Shown: positions 8,601 through 16,054, counted from the stretch's first letter. The stretch: 64,000 nt of DNA from Prevotella sp. UBA3776 (GCA_002369515.1 DFFM01000018.1:9983-73982); one strand, 5' to 3'. Notes: generated by a model not told the origin, from the letters alone. Numbers and translations: made by a program.

Positions 8601-9349
8601 AATCGACCAGCCGTAGCCGTGCCGGACTGCTGCTCTGGATGAGCCATCCCTGTTGGCCCTCCATGGTCTGGCAGACCTACGATTATTACTTTGAACCCAC
8701 GGCAGCCTATTTCGGTGCCAAGAAAGCCTGCGAACCGCTGCACATCCAGTACAATGCGCTCACCGACAGCATCGAGGTGGTGAACCACTCAGCCGGTCAG
8801 CGCAAGGGCGTCACAGCCACGGCCACCATCTTCAACATGGACGGCAAACAGGTGAAACGTCTGACGAAGCGCATGGACAGTCCTGAAGACACCACTCAGC
8901 CTTGGACAAAACTGTCGCGGCTGGTGGCTGCAGCTCCTTCGGATGTGTATTTCCTCAGGCTGCAACTGACTGACAAAAAGGGCGTCATTTCTGAGAATCT
9001 TTACATCCTGGGACGCAACGAGGGCGACTATCGCGCGTTGAACAACCGAACGAAAGCTCAGGTCCATCAGCAGGTGAGCATCAATTCGGCAGGCGACACC
9101 CAGACGGCCACCGTCATGCTCAGCAACACGAGCGACGTTCCGGCTGTGTTCTTGCGGCTGAACCTGAAAGGCACCCCGCGCTGTATGGCTTCCGGCGGCA
9201 TCCAGCCCGACAACCGGCAGATTCTGCCCGCCACCTACAGTGACAACTACATCACGCTGATGCCCGGTGAAACCACTACAGTGACCATCAGCTGGAAACT
9301 GCAGGATGCACATGGCATGCAGCCCTATGTGGAAATCACCGAATTGTAA
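5696..9349 (+). CDS. Secreted glycoside hydrolase family 2 enzyme (beta-mannosidase / exo-beta-glucosaminidase-like)
   Basis: This 1217-residue enzyme has a signal peptide (MKLLLFAHLLMALHGADS). Residues ~25-360 look like two F5/8-type-C (discoidin) sugar-binding domains (WLQFEWGG, WIYADLG). The GH2 sugar-binding domain begins near residue 380 (WVLQ...PGTVLASYL), followed by the immunoglobulin-like and TIM-barrel domains. The probable acid/base is E833 in CGRNE and the nucleophile E891 in HSERG. WPSMVWQTYDYYFEP is typical of the CsxA/mannosylglycoprotein endo-beta-mannosidase branch rather than lacZ. The neighbouring GH115 remnant suggests a former role in hemicellulose or arabinogalactan use. 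Exact substrate is unknown. The gene is bracketed by direct repeats. Confidence 0.88.
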   Translation: MKLLLFAHLLMALHGADSTEFTRGIGVYPGAPSEYFAPSVSWTDNGGQLSNVALHRAAYASSACDYNHTAHLVTDGLCDAGQPVTLNVSTPAGRLARRESEWAIDGGPFSRNILMGSRTWLQFEWGGDDRALSATLCTANQVRLQGMVAYDDQKATQGYLISIQQSADGTNWQTIGRLKGDGLPGQPLHYKLHSDPNKQEAQEYLPARRLDEVIQLENAPAASRLRVCMEMEGAAHWDVHELQLLDGNRQPLELLPSRQFSSMWMSNGGGEQWIYADLGTVLPLEELRLSWYLPPAKGQVEVSDDGRQWRAMADLPSVDTTPNVQQTLALHTSARYVRLLLHQTGSAGCYALREMEVMSKKRIVYTPHPTPAVHQPALGVQQLSGGNWVLQRASEVKAKGEDIASSSFSHQGWIPATVPGTVLASYLNIGAIPNPNYGDDVDQISESFFRSNFWYRNEFEVSRQLLERPQQWLHFDGINWKANVFLNGQLLGRIEGAFMRGRFNVTGLLREGTNYLAVEVVCNDHFAAIKEKDTNTTQFNGGLLGADNPTFHATVGWDWITTVRGREAGIWNEVYLSATELVTLSDPYVETHCEADGKTVRVSPSVFVRNNDVRTAKGVLRGWIGNVQFEKNVVVPAGSEQQVSFCPDEFPQLTGEHFRLWWPNGYGEPYLYDAGFSFNPDGNASANTTARTPRSSSPSPLTYKAGLREMKYVAATDSLRIYVNGRRFIPLGGNWGFDEHNLLYRSREYDVAVGYHRDMNFTMIRNWVGQVGDEAFYEACDRHGIMVWQDFWLANPADGPDPYDERMFLSNAEDYVRRIRSHASIGLYCGRNEGFPPETLDRKLREYVHTLSPGIEYISHSSSQGVSGGGPYRALPMKEYFSRQSGKIHSERGMPNVMNIESLRRTFSEESLWPQSLQWGQHDFTLQGAQRASEFNALMDRGFGPSQSAEEFSRRAQLINYNGYRGMFESTSRSRAGLLLWMSHPCWPSMVWQTYDYYFEPTAAYFGAKKACEPLHIQYNALTDSIEVVNHSAGQRKGVTATATIFNMDGKQVKRLTKRMDSPEDTTQPWTKLSRLVAAAPSDVYFLRLQLTDKKGVISENLYILGRNEGDYRALNNRTKAQVHQQVSINSAGDTQTATVMLSNTSDVPAVFLRLNLKGTPRCMASGGIQPDNRQILPATYSDNYITLMPGETTTVTISWKLQDAHGMQPYVEITEL

Positions 9350-9546
9350 TAAACTGAAGTTTCGGGTGTAGAGATGCCATACTACGACATCTCTACAACA
9401 ACGAAGATGGCGAATTTTCCCGAATACACCCATGGCGGCAGCGAATGGCCTCAATTGGCCAACGAATCATTCGAATCGCTGCATTCGTCAACATTCGTTG
9501 CATCCGCGATGCATTGATGAGATTCGTTTTAATCGTTAAATTCGTC
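9350..9546 (+). repeat. Long direct repeat, copy 2
   Basis: This is the second copy of the element at 5432-5626. It begins at the GH2 stop codon. The core hairpin GTAGAGATG...CATCTCTAC is perfect here. Its right end coincides with the point at which the GH115 reading frame begins, so the repeat edge is also the truncation breakpoint. Confidence 0.8.
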
Positions 9547-10361
9547 CGCAGGCATGTTTCATCTCCGTCGCAGATGCCCTGACACCGCAAGGAGCAGTGG
9601 TGGAAAGCAAGGTCGAAACCGACGTTCCTCTGTGGATGGAGGCCCTTTCGCCTATACGCAATTTCTCCAAGGAGGCGGCTGACAACGTGTTCTGCCATGT
9701 CAGCATGGACACCGATGGTTTCGATGCTTCTGCCACCCCCATCAACAACGTTTGGCATGCCACGTGGGTTGGCCCCATGTGGAGCCAAGTGGGCGTGGTC
9801 CATCTCAAGAAAGGGAAGAACCGCCTCTGTGTCGGCAATCTGAAGCCGGGCGCGCGCATAGACCGTATGTTCTTGGGTCTTTGGCCTCCATTCTGTGCTG
9901 AACCGATGGTGCGCATCGCAGCAGCCAACTGTTCAGAGACGCATCCCGGTCGCGAGGGCAGCGTCTGTTGCGTTGACCAGCTGGGCTACACCGATGGACT
10001 GCTGGTGCAGCCGTTCGACACGCCCTCTTACGATGCAGCTCGTCTGGACGAAGCTCCGTGGGTGGCCTACGACATCGACGTGCCTGCCGGAAGCGGTTCA
10101 ATAGAGATTCGCACTCTGCCCACCCTCCATGTCTATGAAGGACGCGAAGCCCGCTACGCTGTTCAGCTGGGCGACCTGCCGCCCGTGGTTTGTTCCATTC
10201 ATGCCGGCGACTTCACTGCCGAGTGGCGTTTGAATGTGCTTCGTGGATATGCTTCGCGCAAGATAGCTATTCCCGCAAAGGATGTTGCCACCTCCCAGCG
10301 ACTGAAAATATGGTTGTTGGATCCTGGCATCGTGCTGCAGGAAGTGCTCGTTTGGCCGTAG
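9543..10361 (+). pseudogene. 5'-truncated GH115 gene (C-terminal remnant)
   Basis: The last ~270 codons resemble the C-terminal part of GH115 alpha-glucuronidases: VGPMWSQVGVVHLKKGKNRL, then PWVAYDIDVP, TLPTLHVYEGREARYAVQL, LNVLRGYASRK and KIWLLDPGIVLQEVLV. The catalytic N-terminal portion, usually 500 or more residues, is absent. The frame is open only back to a TAA at 9537-9539 inside repeat copy 2, and no signal peptide or good start exists; a GTG at 9597 is the first possible start. This is best read as the stump of a gene removed by a deletion or insertion ending at the repeat. Confidence 0.75.
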
Positions 10362-10406
10362 TAGCGTGTTTACGCTCGGCAATGAAAGGAAAAAATGTTT
10401 TTTCCC

Positions 10407-10437
10407 TTTGCATTCCGCTCGTTTATGCGTAACTTTG
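10407..10437 (+). promoter_or_regulatory. Upstream tandem promoter of murU (P1)
   Basis: TTTG (10407-10410), exactly 19 bases, then TAACTTTG (10430-10437), a perfect match to the Bacteroidota consensus. It is preceded by the inverted repeat GGAAAAAATGTTTTTTCC. It lies in the first of two ~75-bp near-identical copies. Confidence 0.85.
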
Positions 10438-10491
10438 ACTTCGTCGAAGTTACTTTCGCTCGGGAATGAAAGGAAAAAAATGTTTTTTCCT

Positions 10492-10522
10492 TTTGCATTC
10501 CGCTCGTTTATGCGTAACTTTG
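10492..10522 (+). promoter_or_regulatory. Downstream tandem promoter of murU (P2)
   Basis: TTTG (10492-10495), 19 bases, TAACTTTG (10515-10522). This is the second copy of the same promoter module, 85 bases downstream. The murU ATG starts five bases after the box, so the P2 transcript would be nearly leaderless, while P1 gives a ~90-nt leader. Confidence 0.85.
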
Positions 10523-10527
10523 CAGCC

Positions 10528-11331
10528 ATGAAACAGTGCATGATTTTGGCGGCTGGACTGGGAACCCGCCTGAAACCAATCACCAACACCCTGCCAAAGG
10601 CACTGGTGCCTGTTGGAGGAGTGCCCCTGCTCGACCTCAACATACGCAGGCTGAGAGCACAGGGATACGACCGCTTTGTTGTGAATGTCCACCACTTTGC
10701 CCAGCAAATCATCGACCATGTCGGCAAGCAGGACTATGCTCCATTGGTGCATTTCAGCGACGAGACGGAGCAACTGCTTGAAACGGGCGGCGGACTGAAG
10801 AAGGCCCAACGGCTGTTTCGTGACGACGAGCCAATACTCATCCACAACGTTGACATTCTGGACAATGTGGATTACGAATGGATGCGTCGCCAACACCAAG
10901 ACGACGAGGACGCGGTGCTGCTCGTAAGCAAACGCAAGACCAAGCGCTATCTGCTCTTCGACGGGGCCATGCGACTGGTGGGATGGAAGAACATCGAAAC
11001 TGGCCAGGTGAAGAGTCCTTTTCCTTGGTTGCGCGATTGGGATTTCTCCATCGATGACGATTTGCAGGTGAAAGCGCGTGAGGGAAACTCGCATGCTCAG
11101 GCTCCCAGTTCTCAATACTATGCTTTTGCATTCTCGGGCATCCATTCGTTTTCGCCGCGGCTCTTCAGGCTGATGGACCGCTTTCCCGACAGGTTTGGCA
11201 TCATTGACTTCTATCTCAGTGTTTGCCACAGGTCTCGGATTGTGGGTTTGCAGAAAAACGACCTGCGGGTGCTTGACGTGGGCAAACTCGACTCACTCTC
11301 CGATGCTGAGAACTTCATGAACAAAACCTAA
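10528..11331 (+). CDS. murU: Sugar-1-phosphate nucleotidyltransferase, MurU-like
   Basis: The 267-residue enzyme has the nucleotidyltransferase signature AAGLGTRLKPITN near the N terminus, then PKALVPVGGVPLL, the metal-site region ILIHNVDIL, and ETGGGLKKA. MurU couples UTP to MurNAc-1-phosphate, giving UDP-MurNAc and bypassing de novo synthesis. The AmgK-like kinase at 1318 would supply the substrate. Related enzymes activate mannose or glucose, so specificity is inferred from this pairing. The start at 10528 fits the family N terminus and lies just after promoter P2; longer frames run back through both promoters. Confidence 0.8.
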   Translation: MKQCMILAAGLGTRLKPITNTLPKALVPVGGVPLLDLNIRRLRAQGYDRFVVNVHHFAQQIIDHVGKQDYAPLVHFSDETEQLLETGGGLKKAQRLFRDDEPILIHNVDILDNVDYEWMRRQHQDDEDAVLLVSKRKTKRYLLFDGAMRLVGWKNIETGQVKSPFPWLRDWDFSIDDDLQVKAREGNSHAQAPSSQYYAFAFSGIHSFSPRLFRLMDRFPDRFGIIDFYLSVCHRSRIVGLQKNDLRVLDVGKLDSLSDAENFMNKT

Positions 11332-11362
11332 TTCTCAATTGCCAATTCTCAATTATCAATAA
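11332..11362. repeat. CAATT-type intergenic repeat upstream of guaA
   Basis: Short degenerate units of the form (A/T)(C/G)TCAATT or CCAATT are repeated. The same kind of sequence lies at 13021-13060, 13620-13660 and 47700-47748, and in frame in the kinase gene at 14191-14220. Confidence 0.55.
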
Positions 11363-11370
11363 AAAAAGAT

Positions 11371-13020
11371 ATGAAACAGAAAATCATTATCTTGGACTTC
11401 GGTTCGCAAACCACTCAGCTGATAGGCCGACGAGTGCGCGAGCTGGACACTTTTTGCGAGATTCTGCCCTACAACAAGTTCCCCTCTGTTGAGGCGGATT
11501 TGCAATCCGGCTCTATCATCGGCGTGATTCTCAGTGGCTCACCCTATTCTGTGCACGACCCAGAGGCATTCAAGGTCGATCTGAGTCAGTTCATGGGAAA
11601 AATCCCTGTCTTGGGCATTTGCTATGGTGCTCAGTTCCTTTCACATTCTTTGGGAGGAAAAGTGGAGAAGGCTGATTCGCGTGAGTACGGACGGGCCCAT
11701 CTGGAGACAGTAGATACCACGAACCCTCTGTTCAAGGGCTTTGAACAGCACTCGCAGGTGTGGATGAGTCATGGTGACACCATCACGGCCATTCCCGAGG
11801 GCTTCAAGGTGATTGGCAGCACCAAGGACGTAAAGAACGCCGCCTTTTGGGCACCCTCCCTACGGGGGAGGGAAGGGGAGGGGCTTCCCGTCTTTGCCGT
11901 CCAGTTCCACCCCGAGGTGTTCCATACGGTGCAGGGATCTCTGCTGCTGAAGAACTTTGTGGTCGATATCTGTGGCTCGAAACAAGACTGGAGTGCTGCT
12001 TCGTTTGTCGATACGACGGTGGCTGAGTTGAAGGAACAGTTGGGCCAGGACCGCGTGATCCTCGGTCTTTCTGGTGGTGTTGATTCTTCCGTTGCTGCCG
12101 TCTTGCTTAATAAAGCCATCGGAAAGAACCTCACTTGTATTTTTGTGGATCATGGTATGCTGCGAAAGAACGAGTTCCAGCAGGTGATGGAAGATTACAA
12201 GGTGCTGGGTCTGAACGTGATAGGGGTGGATGCCTCGGAAAAATTCTTTGCTGACCTGGCTGGAGTGTCCGACCCCGAGCAGAAGCGCAAGATCATCGGC
12301 CGCGACTTCGTGGAGGTGTTCAATGCCGAGGCAAAGAAGATAACCGATGCCCGTTGGCTGGCACAGGGAACCATCTACCCCGACCGCATTGAGAGCCTGA
12401 ACATCACGGGCAAGGTGATCAAGAGTCACCACAACGTGGGCGGACTGCCCAAAGAGATGAATCTGCAGCTCTGCGAACCCTTGAAGTGGCTCTTCAAGGA
12501 TGAGGTGCGACGTGTGGGACGCCAGATGGGCATGCCCGAGCATCTCATCACGCGCCATCCCTTCCCCGGACCCGGACTGGCTGTCCGCATCCTGGGTGAC
12601 ATTACGCCTGAGAAAGTGCGCATCTTGCAGGATGCCGACGACATCTATATCCGCGGCCTGCGCGACTATAAGGTGAAACTCTCTGGTGAAGAAGCTCGTA
12701 AGGTGCTGGCTGCCGGTGTACCCGCAGCCATGCAAGATGGAGAAATAGAAGTCTCGCTCTACGATCAGATATGGCAGGCAGGAGCCATTCTTCTGAGCAC
12801 CGTGCGCAGTGTTGGCGTGATGGGCGATGAGCGCACCTACGAGCATCCCGTAGCTCTGCGAGCCGTCACCAGCACCGACGCCATGACTGCCGACTGGGCT
12901 CATCTGCCCTACGACTTCATGGCCCGCGTGAGCAACGAGATTATCAATAAGGTGAAAGGCGTCAATCGCGTCTGCTACGACATCTCGTCGAAGCCACCCG
13001 CAACAATCGAGTGGGAGTGA
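11371..13020 (+). CDS. guaA: GMP synthase (glutamine-hydrolysing)
   Basis: This 549-residue enzyme converts XMP to GMP with glutamine and ATP in purine synthesis. The N-terminal class I amidotransferase has the nucleophile C84 (LGICYGAQ) and the H180/E182 pair (QFHPEVF). The ATP-pyrophosphatase P-loop is LSGGVDSSV near residue 230, and the C-terminal dimerisation domain ends [15 protein letters not shown]. Residues about 161-173 ([13 protein letters not shown]) are an insertion relative to the family. They are encoded by a C-rich/G-rich palindrome of the intergenic type and sit just before the catalytic His, yet the frame is kept. The gene is probably functional. Confidence 0.96.
   Translation: MKQKIIILDFGSQTTQLIGRRVRELDTFCEILPYNKFPSVEADLQSGSIIGVILSGSPYSVHDPEAFKVDLSQFMGKIPVLGICYGAQFLSHSLGGKVEKADSREYGRAHLETVDTTNPLFKGFEQHSQVWMSHGDTITAIPEGFKVIGSTKDVKNAAFWAPSLRGREGEGLPVFAVQFHPEVFHTVQGSLLLKNFVVDICGSKQDWSAASFVDTTVAELKEQLGQDRVILGLSGGVDSSVAAVLLNKAIGKNLTCIFVDHGMLRKNEFQQVMEDYKVLGLNVIGVDASEKFFADLAGVSDPEQKRKIIGRDFVEVFNAEAKKITDARWLAQGTIYPDRIESLNITGKVIKSHHNVGGLPKEMNLQLCEPLKWLFKDEVRRVGRQMGMPEHLITRHPFPGPGLAVRILGDITPEKVRILQDADDIYIRGLRDYKVKLSGEEARKVLAAGVPAAMQDGEIEVSLYDQIWQAGAILLSTVRSVGVMGDERTYEHPVALRAVTSTDAMTADWAHLPYDFMARVSNEIINKVKGVNRVCYDISSKPPATIEWE
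11853..11887. repeat. C/G palindromic repeat inserted in frame in guaA
   Basis: CCCTCCC-TACG-GGGGAGGG followed by AAGGGGAGGGG lies inside guaA codons 161-172. Palindromes of this composition are normally intergenic in Bacteroidota; a related one is at 4450-4474. Confidence 0.65.
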
Positions 13021-13060
13021 TGGACCATTGATAATTGACCATGTAGGATTGATAATGGGT
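13021..13060. repeat. CCATTGATAATT-type intergenic repeat
   Basis: The short guaA to HTH-gene spacer consists of repeated (C)CATTGATAATTGACCAT-like units, related to the other CAATT/ATTG tracts in this window. Confidence 0.45.
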
Positions 13061-13064
13061 CATT

Positions 13065-13619
13065 ATGAAAATTCCATTTAACATCATCGAACAATTGAAG
13101 CGCAAGTCGGGAAACGGCTTGCGCTTACCGTCTGATTGTGAATATCTGTCGCTCGACATCGAAAGCAAGACGGGAGTGCGCATTGGAGCCACCACCCTGA
13201 AACGGCTCTTGGGTTTTGCCAGCGACGAACGGCAACCGCACACCAGTACGCTCGACGCCATAGCCCGCTATCTGGGCTATAAGCATTGGGACGAACTGGC
13301 CAAGATGGAGGACAAGGGCAACTCGGACTTTGGCACAACCGACGAGGAAGTGCGTTCGGCCGATGTGTCGCCGGGCTCAGAGGTGCTGTTTACCTATCTG
13401 CCCGACCGCCGGGTGCGGTTGCACTACTTGGGTGGCTGTCGTTATCGGGTGGTAGAGAGTGAGAATAGCAAATTGTTGGTGGGCGACGAACTGGAAGTGC
13501 AGAACTTCGTGCTTCACCATCCCTTGCTGGCCGTCAACGTTTGGCGCGGCTGCCAGTCGTTGGGGCCGTTTACGGCCGGGCGAGTCTCCGGTCTGTCCTC
13601 TGTCAAGGTCTTATCCTGA
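13065..13619 (+). CDS. HTH-like protein upstream of a Ser/Thr kinase
   Basis: The 184-residue protein is of unknown function. The N-terminal ~75 residues (QLKRKSGNGLRLPSD..., GATTLKRLLGF, STLDAIARYLGY, HWDEL) look like an HTH-type DNA-binding unit of the XRE sort, with regularly spaced helices. Residues 95-184 form a small beta-rich domain (GSEVLFTYLPDRRVRLHYLG). It is encoded just upstream of a membrane Ser/Thr kinase in the same direction, 43 bases apart, so the two may be cotranscribed and work together. Both inter-gene spacers consist of CAATT-type repeats. No symbol is assigned. Confidence 0.65.
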   Translation: MKIPFNIIEQLKRKSGNGLRLPSDCEYLSLDIESKTGVRIGATTLKRLLGFASDERQPHTSTLDAIARYLGYKHWDELAKMEDKGNSDFGTTDEEVRSADVSPGSEVLFTYLPDRRVRLHYLGGCRYRVVESENSKLLVGDELEVQNFVLHHPLLAVNVWRGCQSLGPFTAGRVSGLSSVKVLS

Positions 13620-13660
13620 TTGTCAATTCTCAATTCACAATTACTAATTCTCAATTCACG
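13620..13660. repeat. CAATT-type intergenic repeat before the kinase gene
   Basis: Four to five units of TCAATTC(A/T)CAATT-like sequence fill the spacer between the HTH-like gene and the kinase gene. Confidence 0.6.
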
Positions 13661-13662
13661 AA

Positions 13663-14946
13663 ATGGATTCTTCATGTTTCTCAGATGTCCCCCTTCTGTT
13701 CGACGGCATGGAGCAGATAGCATCCCGGGGCTTTTCCTGTGATGCCTATCGAGTGAAAATCTATGGAAAACTGCATTTCCTGAAACGGTTGAAACCGCTA
13801 TATGCTGCTGACATCCGCTATCAGGAAGCTATCCGCAAGGAGTTCGAGACAGGCTACCGACTGGAGCATCCCAACATCGTACGCTATATCTCCTTTTCAG
13901 ACGATGGCATCTTGATGGAATATGTGGATGGCGAAACGCTCAGTCAACGTCTCTCCAGTCATCCCGAATACTTTGAGAGCAAGAAAAATACCGAGAAGTT
14001 CCTTCGCCAGTTGCTCAATGCCGTTGGCTATCTGCACAGCCATCAGGTGCTTCATCTCGACTTGAAGCCCGACAACATTCTGCTTACGCGCATTAACGAT
14101 GACGTGAAACTCATCGATCTCGGCTGCTGCTATACCGACGGGTTTGTCGATACACACGGCTTTACTGAAAGTTTTGCTGCTCCAGAACAATTGTCCATTA
14201 TCCATTGCCCATTGTCAATTAGGACAGACATCTACGCCATCGGCAAGATAATGGAACTCTTGCCGCATCACCATATATATAATAAGGTGATAGGAAAATG
14301 TACGGCACAGCTTCCTGAGAATCGCTATCAGAGCATTGCCGATTTGCAGAAGGCTCTCCTTCCTAAGCGTAAGCCTTGGCGATGGGCATTGTTGGCACTT
14401 CTCCTTGTCATCTTCTTCCTGGGCTATCTGCTGTTTGCCAAAAATGATAGTCATTTTTCAGAGCCAATGGAATCTCCAGTGGAGAACAAGACCGTACAGG
14501 AGCAACCCCTACCGCCTGTGCAAAGTGTGCCATCCGCTACAGCAAAGAAGAATGAATCGACAAAAGAGCAGCAACAAATAACTCCGTCTGCGCTCCCTCC
14601 AATAAAGAAAGAACTATCCGAAGAGGAACAAGCGTTTCTGGATCAGCCCCATCTGAGAACTGTCACATCAGAAGAGTTCTCACGCTACAAACAACGGTTG
14701 GCCGAATATTATCGTGAGGCAAATGCTTTTCTCAACGACTCATCCAACTACCGGAAATATCCTTCCCACCAGGCCTATTTGCGACGCTATCAAGATATTG
14801 TCTATGAGACCCTGCAGCGAATCAAGGCTGACGAATGGTTCCATCCGCTATACAACAGCCCTATGAATCCCATCAGTTCCTATACACGGAAATACAAAGC
14901 CGACTTGGAGCATCGTGCCTTTGTCAACAGTAATCAACTGCCGTAA
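13663..14946 (+). CDS. Membrane Ser/Thr protein kinase (Hanks type)
   Basis: Residues 15-225 form a eukaryotic-like kinase domain. The catalytic loop is HLDLKPDN (D133, K135, N138), the metal motif is DLG (D152) rather than DFG, and the APE motif is AAPEQ. A single transmembrane helix at about 233-256 (RWALLALLLVIFFLGYLLF) is followed by a Gln/Pro/Ser-rich stretch and a C-terminal region (340-427) probably in the periplasm. Directly after APEQ, residues about 177-187 (LSIIHCPLSIR) are encoded by an intergenic-type ATTG/CAATT repeat. This insertion falls in the activation-segment/P+1 region and may affect activity. The kinase could signal with the HTH-like neighbour. Confidence 0.85.
   Translation: MDSSCFSDVPLLFDGMEQIASRGFSCDAYRVKIYGKLHFLKRLKPLYAADIRYQEAIRKEFETGYRLEHPNIVRYISFSDDGILMEYVDGETLSQRLSSHPEYFESKKNTEKFLRQLLNAVGYLHSHQVLHLDLKPDNILLTRINDDVKLIDLGCCYTDGFVDTHGFTESFAAPEQLSIIHCPLSIRTDIYAIGKIMELLPHHHIYNKVIGKCTAQLPENRYQSIADLQKALLPKRKPWRWALLALLLVIFFLGYLLFAKNDSHFSEPMESPVENKTVQEQPLPPVQSVPSATAKKNESTKEQQQITPSALPPIKKELSEEEQAFLDQPHLRTVTSEEFSRYKQRLAEYYREANAFLNDSSNYRKYPSHQAYLRRYQDIVYETLQRIKADEWFHPLYNSPMNPISSYTRKYKADLEHRAFVNSNQLP
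14191..14220. repeat. CCATT/CAATT repeat in frame inside the kinase gene
   Basis: TTGTCCATTATCCATTGCCC followed by ATTGTCAATT is the same sort of sequence that fills nearby intergenic spacers. Here it is read as codons right after the APE motif, without breaking the frame. Confidence 0.6.
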
Positions 14947-14991
14947 TAACAAAAAAACGACTCAAATGAATGTTGTTTGCTTAATTTTTTT

Positions 14992-14999
14992 TATCTTTG
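14992..14999 (+). promoter_or_regulatory. -7 promoter box of the toxin-antitoxin pair
   Basis: TATCTTTG lies 22 bases before the antitoxin ATG. The upstream TGTTTGCTTAATTTTTT stretch is shared with the promoter region at 16164-16190. Confidence 0.65.
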
Positions 15000-15021
15000 C
15001 AGCAAATAATAAGGAATTACT

Positions 15022-15252
15022 ATGTCATATAACCAGTTAGCGCAGTTGGAACTCATGAACGCCATTAATAGCATCAACTCTGAATCAGAGCTACAAGAGT
15101 TCAGAGATTTGCTGGCACGCTATTTTGCCCAAAAAGCACAGAAAGCAATCGATACCTTATGGGACAACGGTGTCATTAATGAGGACACCATTGAAGCATG
15201 GGGCGAGGAACACATGCGCACCCCTTATCGATATGAGGAGAATCGTTCTTGA
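15022..15252 (+). CDS. Antitoxin-like protein of a PIN toxin pair
   Basis: The 76-residue, mostly helical protein (MSYNQLAQLELMNAINSINS...) has a C-terminal segment rich in charged residues. It lies directly upstream of a PIN-domain toxin gene, overlaps it by 20 bases, and has its own promoter. This is the usual layout of a type II toxin-antitoxin pair, in which the antitoxin binds the toxin and represses the operon. No DNA-binding motif is obvious. The assignment rests mainly on context. Confidence 0.7.
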   Translation: MSYNQLAQLELMNAINSINSESELQEFRDLLARYFAQKAQKAIDTLWDNGVINEDTIEAWGEEHMRTPYRYEENRS

Positions 15253-15643
15253 TACAAACTGCCTTTTGCAGTCACTCCCTACGAAAAGTCCATACCATAA
15301 GATATGGACAGACATACTTGATGGACGTATTCAATTGTGCGTCAATACTGAAATTATGAATGAATACGAAGAAATTATATCCATTAAGACGAACAAGTAT
15401 ATTGCGCGCAATATTGTTGAGGCAATAGCAAGATTGAACACAACATATTACCAAGAGGCTTACTATCATTTCGGATTGATTGAGACTGATCCAGACGACA
15501 ATAAGTTTGTTGATTGTGCTGTTGCAGCAGGTGCAGAATTCATAGTAACCAACGATAAGCATTTTGAGGTCTTGAAGACCACTCCTTGGCCTAATATTTC
15601 GATTATTAAGATAAAGGACTTTATAGTTCAGATATCTCATTAG
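15233..15643 (+). CDS. PIN-domain toxin (putative ribonuclease)
   Basis: The 136-residue protein belongs to the PIN-family toxin group (COG1569-like). It begins MRRIVLDTNCLLQ with the first metal-binding Asp (D7), has the conserved acid in NEYEEII, and carries the C-terminal DPDDNKFVDCAVAAGAEFIVTND motif with the remaining acidic residues. PIN toxins cleave RNA with Mg or Mn. I chose ATG 15233 because it places the conserved first strand at the N terminus. A hairpin terminator follows about 20 bases after the stop, so the pair is a self-contained unit. Confidence 0.88.
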   Translation: MRRIVLDTNCLLQSLPTKSPYHKIWTDILDGRIQLCVNTEIMNEYEEIISIKTNKYIARNIVEAIARLNTTYYQEAYYHFGLIETDPDDNKFVDCAVAAGAEFIVTNDKHFEVLKTTPWPNISIIKIKDFIVQISH

Positions 15644-15662
15644 AAATAATAGTTTTTTTGTG

Positions 15663-15699
15663 AAATGGAAGAAATGGTCGCGCCGTTTCTTCCATTTTT
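15663..15699 (+). terminator. Intrinsic terminator of the toxin-antitoxin operon
   Basis: AAATGGAAGAAA (15663-15674) pairs perfectly with TTTCTTCCATTT (15686-15697) across an 11-base loop and is followed by more T residues. Confidence 0.8.
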
Positions 15700-15763
15700 C
15701 ATTTTTCCGTTATATCTTCGCAGTCGTAAACATAAGTGTAACCCTTTAAAAACTGTATTGACA

Positions 15764-16054
15764 ATGAAAAGAATCGTCATGCTATTCATGTTCTGCGGTC
15801 TGATGCTCACGGCCTTGGCCGACTGGACATACGGAACAGCCTATTTCCAAGGTTCTCAACCCTCCCATTGCCTGAATCACGGCGGAGTGATGATTTGGTA
15901 TGATGGCGACCTTAAACAGACAGGCCTCAATGGCGGTGTAGAGATTTGGGAGGGCACAGGCGACATCTGCGTGGCCTATCCAAAAAACTACAATGGCCCC
16001 AAGATGCGCTTCTTGTCTAAGGGTGGCTCCGTGCAGATTCAGTATCTGAAGTAA
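15764..16054 (+). CDS. Small secreted protein of unknown function (96 aa)
   Basis: A clear signal peptide (MKRIVMLFMFCGLMLTALA, cut before DW) precedes a ~77-residue mature protein rich in Gly, Trp and Tyr (GGVMIWYDGD, GGVEIWEGTG, GGSVQIQYLK). The three GGV-type repeats suggest a small beta-sheet domain. ATG 15764 was chosen because the in-frame ATG at 15665 lies in the preceding terminator. A weak -7-like box (TATCTTCG, 15713-15720) is upstream. No family is recognised. Confidence 0.7.
   Translation: MKRIVMLFMFCGLMLTALADWTYGTAYFQGSQPSHCLNHGGVMIWYDGDLKQTGLNGGVEIWEGTGDICVAYPKNYNGPKMRFLSKGGSVQIQYLK

Larger units (their letters stand above)
10374..10522 (+). repeat. Tandem duplication of a promoter module
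   Basis: Two copies (about 10374-10437 and 10459-10522) share CGG-AATGAAAGG, an A/T inverted repeat, TTTGCATTCCGCTCG and TATGCGTAACTTTG. They are separated by an ACTTCG/CGAAGT palindrome. Only a few positions differ. Confidence 0.85.

Noticed and set aside
5432..9546. Composite transposon or IS pair around GH2
   Set aside because: The repeats are only ~195 bp, encode no transposase and have no obvious terminal inverted repeats or target duplications; described only as repeats.
10366..10527. 54 extra N-terminal codons for murU
   Set aside because: The extension is encoded by the tandem promoters; the family N terminus begins at the ATG at 10528.
15665..15763. 33 extra N-terminal codons for the small secreted protein
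   Set aside because: This segment is the terminator hairpin of the toxin-antitoxin operon. The ATG at 15764 gives a clean signal peptide.
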